In this document: one piece after another, positions 1-8,150 of the stretch
Numbering within the stretch: position 1 is the stretch's first letter
Layout: every line of letters starts with the position of its first letter
From: Penumbrarchaeum sp964445525
GTDB taxonomy: Archaea > Thermoplasmatota > Penumbrarchaeia > Penumbrarchaeales > Penumbrarchaeaceae
DNA length: 64,000 nucleotides
Assembly: GCA_964445525.1 (NCBI GenBank)
Contig: CAYULA010000005.1
Location: forward strand, 1-64,000
Direction of reading: 5' to 3'
Position numbers and translations under genes: made by a program
Notes under the pieces: model-generated
The model's database searches: none
Told to the model about the DNA's origin: nothing
Seen by the model: the letters and a program-made list of their open reading frames with translations, nothing else

Positions 1-32
1 GTTAACACCTTATATCGTCATGATTTCTCCTT

Positions 33-1094
33 TTGATTTCTCGGACAAACTCTACCCCAAAGATATTTTGGACGTTTGATGATTATCGGATTTTTTCAGA
101 TGATCATCCACCCCATGAAGGTTTTCATGGATTAACTATGAAAATAAACGAATTTGGAGGTCATGTAAACATAATGGTTATTTTTACTTCTGATGAGTTT
201 ACCATACCTTTTGGAAATGAAATTAGGAACTATTCTGTGATTAATGATTTTAATTGGTCTCAAGAAAAAATAAATAAAAGTTTGGAATTTTTTAATGAAC
301 CAAATGTATATCCTCAATGCCATGGATGGAACCATACAAATGAAGAAGGTTTCAATTGGAAAACTCTAAATGAAGCAGAAGAAATCATATTTCATACACT
401 TTGGAATTGGAAAAATAATTTTAATATTACACCAAATTTCTTCTTAGGAAGAGGCACAAGTGGAAATTACAATATCACACTGGCATTAAAGAAATTTAGT
501 GAAAGTTATTGGACAGTTTATGGAGAGAATTTCCGTTGGAATGAAGAGAGATTATTTCCCGACCATACTTTAGATGGTCCCGCTGTGGAATATATCGGTA
601 AGAAATCATATGTAAAAAGATTCGACCCATTATTTGGTAATAGCTGGGGGAATCCTTGCACGACTCTATACGAAGCGCAGGAATTATTTAAAAATTCATA
701 TAACGAAGATGATTGTGAAATGATATTCATTAGGGGTCATCCAGGTATTTTAAATAGAAAGGATCAACAAAAAAATTTATCATTATGGGAAGATTGGATA
801 GATTGGATTTATTTGACCCATGATTTAATAAATATTAATCATACACAAGCAATATATTATAATATTGATCGGCAAGATTTTAAAATTATAAGAACTGGTG
901 AGGAGAATTATACTATCGATCTTACAGGATGTAAATATGATCATAACCTATTAATTTCACCACCAAATCAATTGACAAGTATTATCTGGACCCTTATCGA
1001 TGAAAATGGAAACTATATAGACACTATTAATGAAGATAAATTTGTAAATCTATCCGGTGAAAAAAAGTATTTTTTAGCTAGTATGAATATGTAG
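33..1094 (+). CDS. Divergent polysaccharide deacetylase-like protein (NodB fold)
   Basis: About 353 residues with no signal peptide or membrane segment. Residues near the N-terminus read TFDDY, resembling motif 1 (TFDD) of carbohydrate esterase family 4 and related deacetylases. HGWNH near residue 98 resembles the HxxxH metal motif, and RGHPG lies further on. From known family chemistry this would be a metal-dependent hydrolase of N-acetylated sugars, but the match is motif-level only. An in-frame stop at 21-23 makes TTG at 33 the first usual start; the ribosome site is weak, so a start further in (for example ATG near 138) or a frameshift at the window edge is possible. The gene is far more AT-rich than the genes after 5 kb, suggesting transfer. 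It stands alone. Confidence 0.5.
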   Translation: MISRTNSTPKIFWTFDDYRIFSDDHPPHEGFHGLTMKINEFGGHVNIMVIFTSDEFTIPFGNEIRNYSVINDFNWSQEKINKSLEFFNEPNVYPQCHGWNHTNEEGFNWKTLNEAEEIIFHTLWNWKNNFNITPNFFLGRGTSGNYNITLALKKFSESYWTVYGENFRWNEERLFPDHTLDGPAVEYIGKKSYVKRFDPLFGNSWGNPCTTLYEAQELFKNSYNEDDCEMIFIRGHPGILNRKDQQKNLSLWEDWIDWIYLTHDLININHTQAIYYNIDRQDFKIIRTGEENYTIDLTGCKYDHNLLISPPNQLTSIIWTLIDENGNYIDTINEDKFVNLSGEKKYFLASMNM

Positions 1095-1402
1095 GAAAAG
1101 AAGATTCCTACAAGAATAATAACCTTAATTATAGTTAAATCAATAATCAAACTATAATAATATTACAAGCAGTTATTATTTTTTTTTCTATAGTTTTTTA
1201 AATAGTTGCGCCTCTATCTTAAATTTTTTTCTCCAATCGCCAAACACTCAGCTTTGGCCATGTACAAAAAGTAGAAAAATGCAGAAGTCGTCATGAACAC
1301 ACATGTACATTAATCTAATAAAATCCTATAATTAATAGGTTTTTGTTAAATAGTATTAACAACATCCACTAATCGATCGTGCGTAGATTGGTGTGATTGA
1401 AC
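1095..1402. other. AT-rich intergenic region with terminator-like hairpins
   Basis: No gene is visible. It contains a 9-bp inverted repeat (ATTATAGTT at 1128-1136, AACTATAAT at 1150-1158) followed by a T-run near 1180, and a second hairpin at 1325-1339. Just before the next gene an imperfect repeat (CACTAATC near 1366, GATTGGTG near 1386) could be an operator. The GGTGTGAT at its end serves as ribosome binding site for the gene at 1403. Confidence 0.4.
1325..1344 (+). terminator. Short hairpin followed by a T-run
   Basis: CCTAT (1325-1329) and ATAGG (1335-1339) form a 5-bp stem with loop AATTA, followed by five T. It could terminate read-through from the upstream AT-rich gene. The stem is short, so this is tentative. 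Confidence 0.3.
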
Positions 1403-2308
1403 ATGCGTTGCCCCAAATGCGGAAAAACGGACCGGACCATAAAGTCAGGAAAAAGAAAGACAAGCAAAGGGATTGTCCAGAAGAACCTCTGCAGAAGATG
1501 CGGGAGATATTTCAGTTCCAGCTTGCATCCCTACAGCAGATATCCAGATGAGATGATCTTCGAGGCAATGGTCCTCTACAATAAAGGAAAATCACTTCCT
1601 CATATCAATGAAAAACTAATAGAAAAATTCGGAAAAGGAGCTCCCAATAGAACATTATATTCCTGGATCAGGAGATATGTCAATGAATACGGCCTATATG
1701 CTCTCAGAGGCGTCAGATCGGACAGGGAACTTAAACCTATTAAAAGATTGAAGCTGAAAGACCCCACCGATCATGAATTATCATATCACGGTATTAAACT
1801 GGAACGGCTGAGGACCAGATGGCCAAAAATCCATAGAAATATCAAAAAAATTGAAAAATCTGGATCCATTCCATTTAGAGAAAACAATGAAATCGGAATA
1901 TCCTTTGATGCTTCCCAAATCAATTTGAAAGGTCCTAAAAGATCCTTTAGCAAGATCATAGAACTGGCGGAAGATATGAAAGGTGAATTAACCAAAAAAG
2001 AGCTTTGTGAGTTCTTTCTCCTTCATCACCCTGATTGTATAGCACTGAATTTTCCTTTTATTATTCAAGGAGAAAGAGATGATTGCAATAATGTTGAATG
2101 CATAGACATGCTGTTCCTCGATCAGAATAGGGTTCTTATGGTAGATATTGTGGATTCCCATAAAGAAATGAGGAAAAAGATTCCGAAGATGGTTCTAATC
2201 AGGGATGCATATATCAAGGAAACCGGAATAGCCCAAAACAGAACAGGATCCCTCTTCATTGTCGATGACAGAAATTATGAACTGATTACGAAAACTGATC
2301 AGTCGTGA
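1403..2308 (+). CDS. Zinc-ribbon/HTH DNA-binding protein with nuclease-like C-terminal domain
   Basis: About 301 residues from ATG 1403, chosen over TTG 1397 because GGTGTGAT lies just upstream. The N-terminus has a CPKCG...CRRCG zinc ribbon like that of IS1/InsA-type transposases, then a helix-turn-helix region around residues 50-95. The C-terminal half shows no clear DDE triad. Instead residues about 235-255 read ECIDMLFLDQNRVLMVDIV, resembling the IDxLxxD...VExK strand pair of NucS/DUF91-type PD-(D/E)XK nucleases, but the usual lysine is valine. This is a pattern judgement, not a domain hit. It may be a domesticated transposase-derived DNA-binding protein. The 3' end overlaps the convergent GIY-YIG-like gene by 10 bp. 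Confidence 0.5.
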   Translation: MRCPKCGKTDRTIKSGKRKTSKGIVQKNLCRRCGRYFSSSLHPYSRYPDEMIFEAMVLYNKGKSLPHINEKLIEKFGKGAPNRTLYSWIRRYVNEYGLYALRGVRSDRELKPIKRLKLKDPTDHELSYHGIKLERLRTRWPKIHRNIKKIEKSGSIPFRENNEIGISFDASQINLKGPKRSFSKIIELAEDMKGELTKKELCEFFLLHHPDCIALNFPFIIQGERDDCNNVECIDMLFLDQNRVLMVDIVDSHKEMRKKIPKMVLIRDAYIKETGIAQNRTGSLFIVDDRNYELITKTDQS

Positions 2309-2595
2309 TTGTATTTGGGCTTTCTTCCGGTTATTTCCTCATGGTCCTCTATCAATGATCTTCTCCTCTTTTCCATGTCACAACCCGGAAAGGTCCTGTA
2401 GATTCTGTAATAGCTTGCATCCGGCATCGGGAATACTCCCTCGTCGAGATGTTTCGAGAGCATTGATTTCAGTGGACCAGCACCCACGTAAAGAATATCA
2501 TCCTGATCTGAGAGAACCTCATAAAGCGAAATCTCGTTTACCTCGGCCTCAAGAAAATCCTTTTTGAGCAATTTCCTAGTGTCATTCTCCTTCAC
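2299..2595 (-). CDS. Small GIY-YIG-like domain protein
   Basis: About 98 residues, taking the GTG at 2595 because GGTGAG lies 5 nt upstream (a GTG at 2604 falls inside that site). The core reads ISLYEVLSDQDDILYVGAG, matching the paired strands of the GIY-YIG nuclease superfamily, and the C-terminus ends GRKPKYNHD with the conserved PxxN pattern. The Arg usually four residues before the motif His (RxxxH) appears to be Met, so nuclease activity is doubtful. It is convergent with the zinc-ribbon/HTH gene. It could be a structural or binding derivative of the fold. Confidence 0.5.
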   Translation of the reverse strand: MKENDTRKLLKKDFLEAEVNEISLYEVLSDQDDILYVGAGPLKSMLSKHLDEGVFPMPDASYYRIYRTFPGCDMEKRRRSLIEDHEEITGRKPKYNHD

Positions 2596-2746
2596 GGGAC
2601 TCACCTTCTTGATGATGGTTTGATGGATATATCAATAAGATTCGAGATATCCCCCGGAAATCCCATTCGATGAATATTTACCAATTTGATAATATCAGAT
2701 TAAAGTTTTTAAGTAAACCTTAAATTTATTCATTGTCGGTGGAATT

Positions 2747-3136
2747 ATGCGTAGAGGCGATGAAGAACTTTTATGGTCCAGAGATTTATTGATTCTGTCC
2801 CAAGGAGAGAAGACCAGGGGGAGGCTTTCCATTCTTACCGGATCGGTGATAATCGAGGAGAGAACAGAGAAAGTCATGGGTGATCCGGCCTGGAGGAATC
2901 GGATAGTGATGGATCTTCCTTCTCCTGATAATGTGAGATTGATTAGAAAGGGCCTCTTTAACAGAGTGCTCTCCATCAGGTGTATTGATACCGATCATGA
3001 ATTTATTATTGGTGATCCGCCAAAGATCCTTGAGGAGATAAGAACTGCTCTAACCATAGCATCGAACCTGAAACCCGGAAAATCCCATTCTGTTCTATCC
3101 CTTGTGGGTAAGGCAGGATCCACCGTGTTAAATTGA
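2747..3136 (+). CDS. Small beta-rich protein, PH/GRAM-like (paralogue 1)
   Basis: 129 residues, ATG preceded by GGTGGA. It shares a layout with the following gene: an N-terminal GDEELLWSRD stretch, a GRLxxLTxxxxxxEE segment, then VMDLP. The strand-rich pattern resembles bacterial PH or GRAM-like domains, which bind lipids or act as membrane-associated adaptors, but I do not recognise the family. There is no signal peptide or membrane helix, so it is probably cytosolic. It lies 85 nt upstream of its paralogue, and the two are probably co-transcribed. Confidence 0.5.
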   Translation: MRRGDEELLWSRDLLILSQGEKTRGRLSILTGSVIIEERTEKVMGDPAWRNRIVMDLPSPDNVRLIRKGLFNRVLSIRCIDTDHEFIIGDPPKILEEIRTALTIASNLKPGKSHSVLSLVGKAGSTVLN

Positions 3137-3221
3137 ATTTTGCAATATCTCAGAGAAACTTCATCCATATTTCTTTGGATAAATTGAATAATGGGTATTA
3201 CCTTACAGAAGCGGGGTTTAT

Positions 3222-3584
3222 TTGGAAGAAGAGGGTAAGGAAATCCTGTTCACAAAGGATTGCAAGATAGGGAAAGGACCTTTCAAGAGGAATGGAAGAT
3301 TGACCCTTACAGAACGGAGGGTCCTTCTGGAAGAGAATTCAACACCGATAGCCGGTTTTGGAGGCAGGAGTCATAAGGTTGTTATGGATCTGCCAATTAC
3401 CGATCTGGGAGATATCTCCGAGAAAAGGAAATCCATTTTTGGTGAAAGCGAAATAAAAATTACTGTTGGAGACAAAATGACCATTCTTTCATTTGATGGT
3501 AATGGGGATACTGCCCTGGAGAGCTTGAAGTTATGCATGGAAATTGAAAAGAAGAAGAGGATTTTTTGGGACCATAAAAAGTAA
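3222..3584 (+). CDS. Small beta-rich protein, PH/GRAM-like (paralogue 2)
   Basis: 120 residues starting at TTG; the short ATG upstream is in another frame and stops quickly. EEGKEILFTKD, GRLTLTERRVLLEE and KVVMDLP line up with the same segments of the preceding gene, so the two are tandem paralogues with diverged C-termini. It probably shares the PH-like fold, but function is unknown. The non-ATG start and weak ribosome site make the exact N-terminus uncertain. Confidence 0.45.
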   Translation: MEEEGKEILFTKDCKIGKGPFKRNGRLTLTERRVLLEENSTPIAGFGGRSHKVVMDLPITDLGDISEKRKSIFGESEIKITVGDKMTILSFDGNGDTALESLKLCMEIEKKKRIFWDHKK

Positions 3585-3932
3585 GGGAGAGGTAGGTTTC
3601 ACAGAGTTTGGTTCTGATTGTTTCAGGGAATGAATATTCAAGTGCCGTGTAACAGCTAAAGAACTTTAGTTTTATAACTCTACAATTCCAAAGTTGGGGC
3701 ATGGATTACTTTTCCTAATTTCGGGGTAGGGTAGTCTTTGCAGAGTATATTTGACAATGAAACCGTCCAGTATCGTATGAAATACGGTTTCGAAGTGAAG
3801 AACGGAGACAAGTCCATTTCATAAGGTGCGAGAGATGCCCACATTGGATGACCATGAAACGCCGGATAACCGAATTGGATTAGGAAGGGATCTAAGGATT
3901 TTTCACTACATGTACTAGGCATTTTCACCCGG
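3585..3932. other. Intergenic region without a recognisable gene
   Basis: No reading frame here looks like a real protein. The stretch leads into the decayed transposase and may hold its lost 5' part, but I could not align it to anything. Confidence 0.35.
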
Positions 3933-4350
3933 TACCGGATGAAGATGCCAAAAGGGTCATTGAACTGAAAAAGGAAAATCCGCGTTGAAGCTTAAAACCA
4001 GTGAGGAACTTGCTTTGGGAGGGTAAGGATATTTATCCTCATCGTCAGACTATTTGGGAAACCCAAAGAAAGGTTGGAGACACCAAACGAGCAAGGAGGA
4101 AACTGAAGGTATTCAGTGACTTTGAAAGGATTCACTCAGAAGGTCTATAGAAAGTGATTGCATTGATTCCATGGTTGTGGAAGGCATAGGATTGGTGTGC
4201 CTGATATTGTTTGCCGATGATCACAGCAGAAAGATCATTGGAGCAAGGTTTGCTAACAATAGATAAGCTATTCAATGAATGGAATTACTTCGGTTCATTA
4301 TCGAAAAGTATGACCTTCCAGCCCAGATGTTCAAGTCCAGGTCACACAGT
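3933..4350 (+). pseudogene. Decayed transposase with rve/DDE integrase core
   Basis: Pieces of an integrase-core transposase can be read in shifting frames with stops. First comes DAKRVIELKKENPR followed by a stop, then QTIW and FERIHSE. After a frameshift near 4150 comes CIDSMVVEGIGLVCLILF and then ADDHSRKIIGARFANN, with two stops before MELLRFIIEKYDLPAQM. The D...DDHSRKI spacing is that of the rve/IS481-like catalytic core. The third catalytic residue and the C-terminus are missing after about 4350. The gene is clearly dead and marks past insertion. Confidence 0.7.
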
Positions 4351-4400
4351 TCTTGAGGTCTAAGAGTCACATGACAAATAATGCTGATAAAAATTAGAAT

Positions 4401-4427
4401 AGATTCAATATTGTCAATACTGAATCT
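4401..4427. repeat. 27-bp near-perfect palindrome
   Basis: The left arm AGATTCAATATTG and right arm CAATACTGAATCT flank a central T at 4414; 12 of 13 arm positions pair. It lies between the dead transposase and the 3' end of the small gene at 4498-4683. It could be an operator, a bidirectional terminator stem or an element end. No target duplication was seen. Confidence 0.45.
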
Positions 4428-4497
4428 ATAATTATAATAAAAATAAACCGAAATTAATTTGGACCATACGTATAATACAATCTGCCAGATTTCCTGT

Positions 4498-4683
4498 TCA
4501 CTCTAGCACGATTACCTTGACCACATTTGCCCACGGAATAAGGACGGTGTTGAATTTCGTCCTTCTCTTGGACGGGTTCAGCTTTACCTTGATGAAAGCG
4601 CCCATATCCTCACCCTGTCCACCAGCGCTTTTCTTCTTCCCGTCTGCGAGGTAGATCACCTTCACATTTCCAAGCTTAGTCAT
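4498..4683 (-). CDS. Small conserved-looking protein of unknown function
   Basis: 61 residues with a strong GGTGATG ribosome site about 10 nt before the ATG, which argues for a real gene despite its size. The protein is basic and strand-rich, ends IPWANVVKVIVLE, and has a glycine-rich loop (SAGGQGEDMG). There is no signal peptide or membrane helix, and I recognise no family. It sits alone between the transposase relic and the large surface-protein gene. Confidence 0.55.
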   Translation of the reverse strand: MTKLGNVKVIYLADGKKKSAGGQGEDMGAFIKVKLNPSKRRTKFNTVLIPWANVVKVIVLE

Positions 4684-5074
4684 ATATCATCACCAATTAT
4701 ACATAAAAAACGCAATATATTAACTTAACCATTAAAATATCAAAAAATAAGCATTATTCCAGTTGATTCCCGAAAAATTTTGAAATCCTTATGAAATAAT
4801 CTGGCAAAGATCCTGACAGATAAAATTTTTAACGAATCTTAATTTCGATAGATTCTTAAGACTTAATTCAGACCTGGGGTTATACTAATGAAAAAATGAG
4901 GAAATGTATTAATGATAAAATATTTCATATTTTCATAATTACAAATAAATCAAAATTTTCCCCTATCATTTATACATATATAAAAATGTACATGCACCTA
5001 CATATCAAACAATTTTTCAGAAATGTTAGGCTTAATTTATAATATTGAAAAATGGCTTTTTATTTGGGGATCAA
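4684..5074. promoter_or_regulatory. AT-rich divergent intergenic region with likely promoters
   Basis: This very AT-rich stretch separates divergent genes at 4683 (minus) and 5075 (plus). ACATATATAAAAATG near 4974-4988 is a plausible TATA element for the surface-protein gene but leaves a leader of about 60 nt. No coding sequence or stable RNA was seen. Confidence 0.35.
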
Positions 5075-8000
5075 ATGAAAACAGAGAAGTTCCTGTCAAT
5101 AATTGTGATAGCTGGTTTTGTGATAACGATTCTCTCCTTCGGATTGGGAGGAATGGATGTTAAGGCGGGTCCATATGACCTTGTGGGTCTTACAAAAAGA
5201 GGTCCTATACGAATCGAGGATCCGTCCCAATTCACTACCGAAAATGGTGTTATCAGCGGCACAGGTGAATTCAACGATCCTTTCCTGATTTCGGGCTGGG
5301 AGATAGACGGATCCGGGAGAGGGTATGGCATCTATATAGGCAACATCACCACCGTTAGTTATGCCATTGTGGATAACCATATTCATTCCGCAGGGGGAGA
5401 TTCTGGTGAATATAATTGGAATGCTGGATTGATCATAGTAAATGCAAAATCCCATTTCATACAGAATAACATCATAGAGGGAAATGACGGCCCGGGAATA
5501 GTGATGATGTCCTCCTCAGCATCACCCTCAACCGGGAATATAATAAGATCAAACGGTGGTCCAGGTATTCTGGTGGAAGATTCCATTCTTGTCCAATTCC
5601 ATGGGAATTCGATTCAGGGGAATGAGAAAGGAATACATGTTAAAGGATCGCAGGCAATCTATTTTAGATACAATTCCATCTCAAAAAGCGATTCATACGG
5701 ACTTCAAATCGAAATGGATTCATTTAATATTGGTTTCAATCAAAATAACATGATCAAAAATAACCCCGGAGGATCCCAGGCGTACGACAGCGGAGGGGAA
5801 TCCACCATCAACAACAATTACTGGCATGACCTTAAGGATATATATCCTGATGTAAAAGAGAATGCTGGTATCTACGACACTCCTTATGACATCCCTGGGG
5901 GTGTGGATAGAAAGGATTTCAAACCATCATCCACACCCTTTGAAGAAAGTCATCCCGAAATTGTTGATAAAACAGAAGGCGATCCCACTACTGGAGATAA
6001 GATAATGGCCTCCGCCGATGTATTTGACTTTGAGTATGTGGATTCTGTTCGTATCGAATACTGGTTTGGTTCCGATGCAAATCATTTCGTAAAGGATATG
6101 TTGCCTGGTGATGGTATCGAATGGACAAGGTCCATGCAGATACCCGAAGATGCTCAGGGGACCTTGAAATACAAGATTATGGCAATGGACCTGGCCGGAA
6201 ATTTGACAGAGGTTTCGGGAGCTCTGGGTGTTGTGATTGACAATGATCATCCGATGATATTAGATTTAACATCGGAGAATACAACAACCGGAGAGAGCCT
6301 GATATTCAGGGCGGAGGTTGTTGATAATATCGGAGTTTCAGAAGTTACGGTTCAATATGAAATCGGCAATGAGGAAGAAGTGGAATTGCCCTTGACGAAG
6401 GTTGCCGGAAACCACTGGGAGGTTGAGGTCCTATCTCCATCTGACATCTCAGCAGTTGAATATTCAATTACTGCAGAAGATGAAAACGGTAATTCTGCCT
6501 ATACCGAAACCAAAATCTTGATGGTGCTGGATAATGATCCTCCGATCCTGGAAGAGGTATCGGCGGATGAACTCTCACCAGGGGATTTCTTGAACCTATC
6601 GGTTCATGGATCAACCGATAACATAGGGATAGCCAATGTCACCTGGGTTTTGGAGGAATTGGAAATATTGGCTTATGGATGGAATTTTTCATTCATTTTC
6701 GAAGAACCCGGCAATTACATGCTGAAGGTTTTTGCTAGAGACAGCGCGGGAAACACTGCATCCTCTTCAATATTGATAGGGGTCAGACAGCATCCCGATA
6801 TGGATTCGGATGGCATCAAAGATTCACTGGATGAAGATATTGACGGTGACGGATTCAACAACTCCGTAGAAATCCAGCTCGGTTACGATCCCACAGATAG
6901 GATGGATTATCCACAGGATATGGATATGGATGGTTTTCCTGATCTTATTGATGATGATTCCGACGGTGATGGTTTCTCGGATGAAACAGATGCTTTTCCA
7001 AACGATCCCACACAAAGCATAGACACGGACGGGGATGGCATCAGCGATCATTTGGATGCAGACGATGACAATGACGGTATACCTGATTTCTGGGAGATCT
7101 TCTATGGTCTGGATCCGGGTAACGGCTCTGATGCCTCCTTGGATAGCGACGGTGACGGGATCATGAATCTTGAAGAATACGAAAATGGTGGGAATCCGCT
7201 TCTTAACGATTTGAAACAAAGAAAACCCGATCTGGTAAGTGTCGATGAAAATGATGAAGGCCTTTCCAAACCCGCATTTGCGGGCATAGTGATAGCATCC
7301 CTTCTGGCGGGAGCTGTCGCAGGTTTTTCCGGTAAAAAGGGATATGATCATTACATGAATAGGAACAAATCCGATGGTAATGACTGCGATGACGACGGGG
7401 GTATTGCCAAACCGGTTGAATCAGGAATCAGCAGGGATGTCGATTCCGGTGAAATCGGAGATAACAAAGAAAGATCCAGTCCATTATCCATGACCCTCGG
7501 TCAGGATTACAACGGGACCAGATCCAACAGGTCCTCCGGTTTGAAACATCAAGACGGTGAAGATCCCCTGACGAGAAAGAGACCGGGAAGGGCAAAATAC
7601 GGTGATATGACCCTGGAAAAGGATCCTGCTCAGCCCGAGCCCGCAATCAGCCACAATACAACAAGGTCAAACAGGTCCTCGGGTATATCCGATCCTGATG
7701 AGGGAGGCGGGGGAAGCACAGCCCAGAATCACAATTCCTCTCGATCAAACAGGTCCTCGGGCATATCCGATCCTGATGAGGGAGGCGGGGGAAGCAGAGC
7801 TCAGAATCACAATTCCTCTCGATCAAACAGGTCCTCGGGCATATCCGATCCTGATGNNNNNNNNNNNNNNNNNNNNNNNNNNNNNNNNNNNNNNNNNNNN
7901 NNNNNNNNNNNNNNNNNNNNNNNNNNNNNNNNNNNNNNNNNNNNNNNNNNNNNNNNGATCTGGGAGGAGGGGGAGATAGAGCTCAAGATTACAATTCCTC

Positions 8001-8118
8001 TCGGTCCAACAATAACAATTTCCAGGATCCTGATGGTGATTATCAGGGTGGTGACGATCCTCAGACAAGAAAGAGACCGGGAAGGGCGAAATATGGTGAT
8101 ATCACCCTGAAAAAGTAA
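5075..8118 (+). CDS. Large membrane-anchored surface protein with beta-helix, Ig-like and Ca-binding repeats and a repeat tail
   Basis: ATG 5075 follows GGGGATC; a TTG at 5045 is in frame but less likely. In order: signal peptide (about 1-36), parallel beta-helix of NosD/PbH1 type (to about 260), Ig-like domains carrying a TTGD/TTGE motif (about 300-560), calcium-binding DxDxDG thrombospondin-3-like repeats (about 570-710), one membrane helix near 740-757, then a long Ser/Asn/Arg/Gly-rich tail predicted on the cytoplasmic side. The tail contains 78-bp repeats and a 100-N assembly gap. After the gap the correct frame is shifted: from 7957 it reads DLGGGGDRAQDYNSSRSNNN and ends at TAA 8116-8118 in KRPGRAKYGDITLKK. 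The true gap length must therefore leave remainder 2 when divided by 3. Confidence 0.8.
7676..7856 (+). repeat. 78-bp tandem repeats in the surface-protein tail
   Basis: Copies start at 7676, 7754 and 7832, exactly 78 bp apart, each encoding 26 residues that include ISDPDEGGGGS and NHNSSRSNRSSG. The array runs into the N gap at 7857, so the copy number is unknown. A degenerate copy follows the gap (GGGGDRAQDYNSSRSN). Confidence 0.9.
7857..7956. other. 100-N scaffold gap
   Basis: Exactly 100 N, the usual placeholder for a gap of unknown size. It interrupts the tandem-repeat array, the likely reason assembly failed here, and changes the apparent reading frame downstream. Confidence 0.98.
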
Positions 8119-8150
8119 ATACGGAACTTTACCGGCTTATTATAAACGAA

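Noticed and set aside
6824..7351. 175-residue minus-strand frame
   Set aside because: Reverse reading of DxDxDG-encoding repeats gives an Ile/Val-rich artefact.
7957..8110. C-terminal tail of the surface protein read straight through the N gap
   Set aside because: The 100-N placeholder shifts the frame; the other frame restores the repeat motif.
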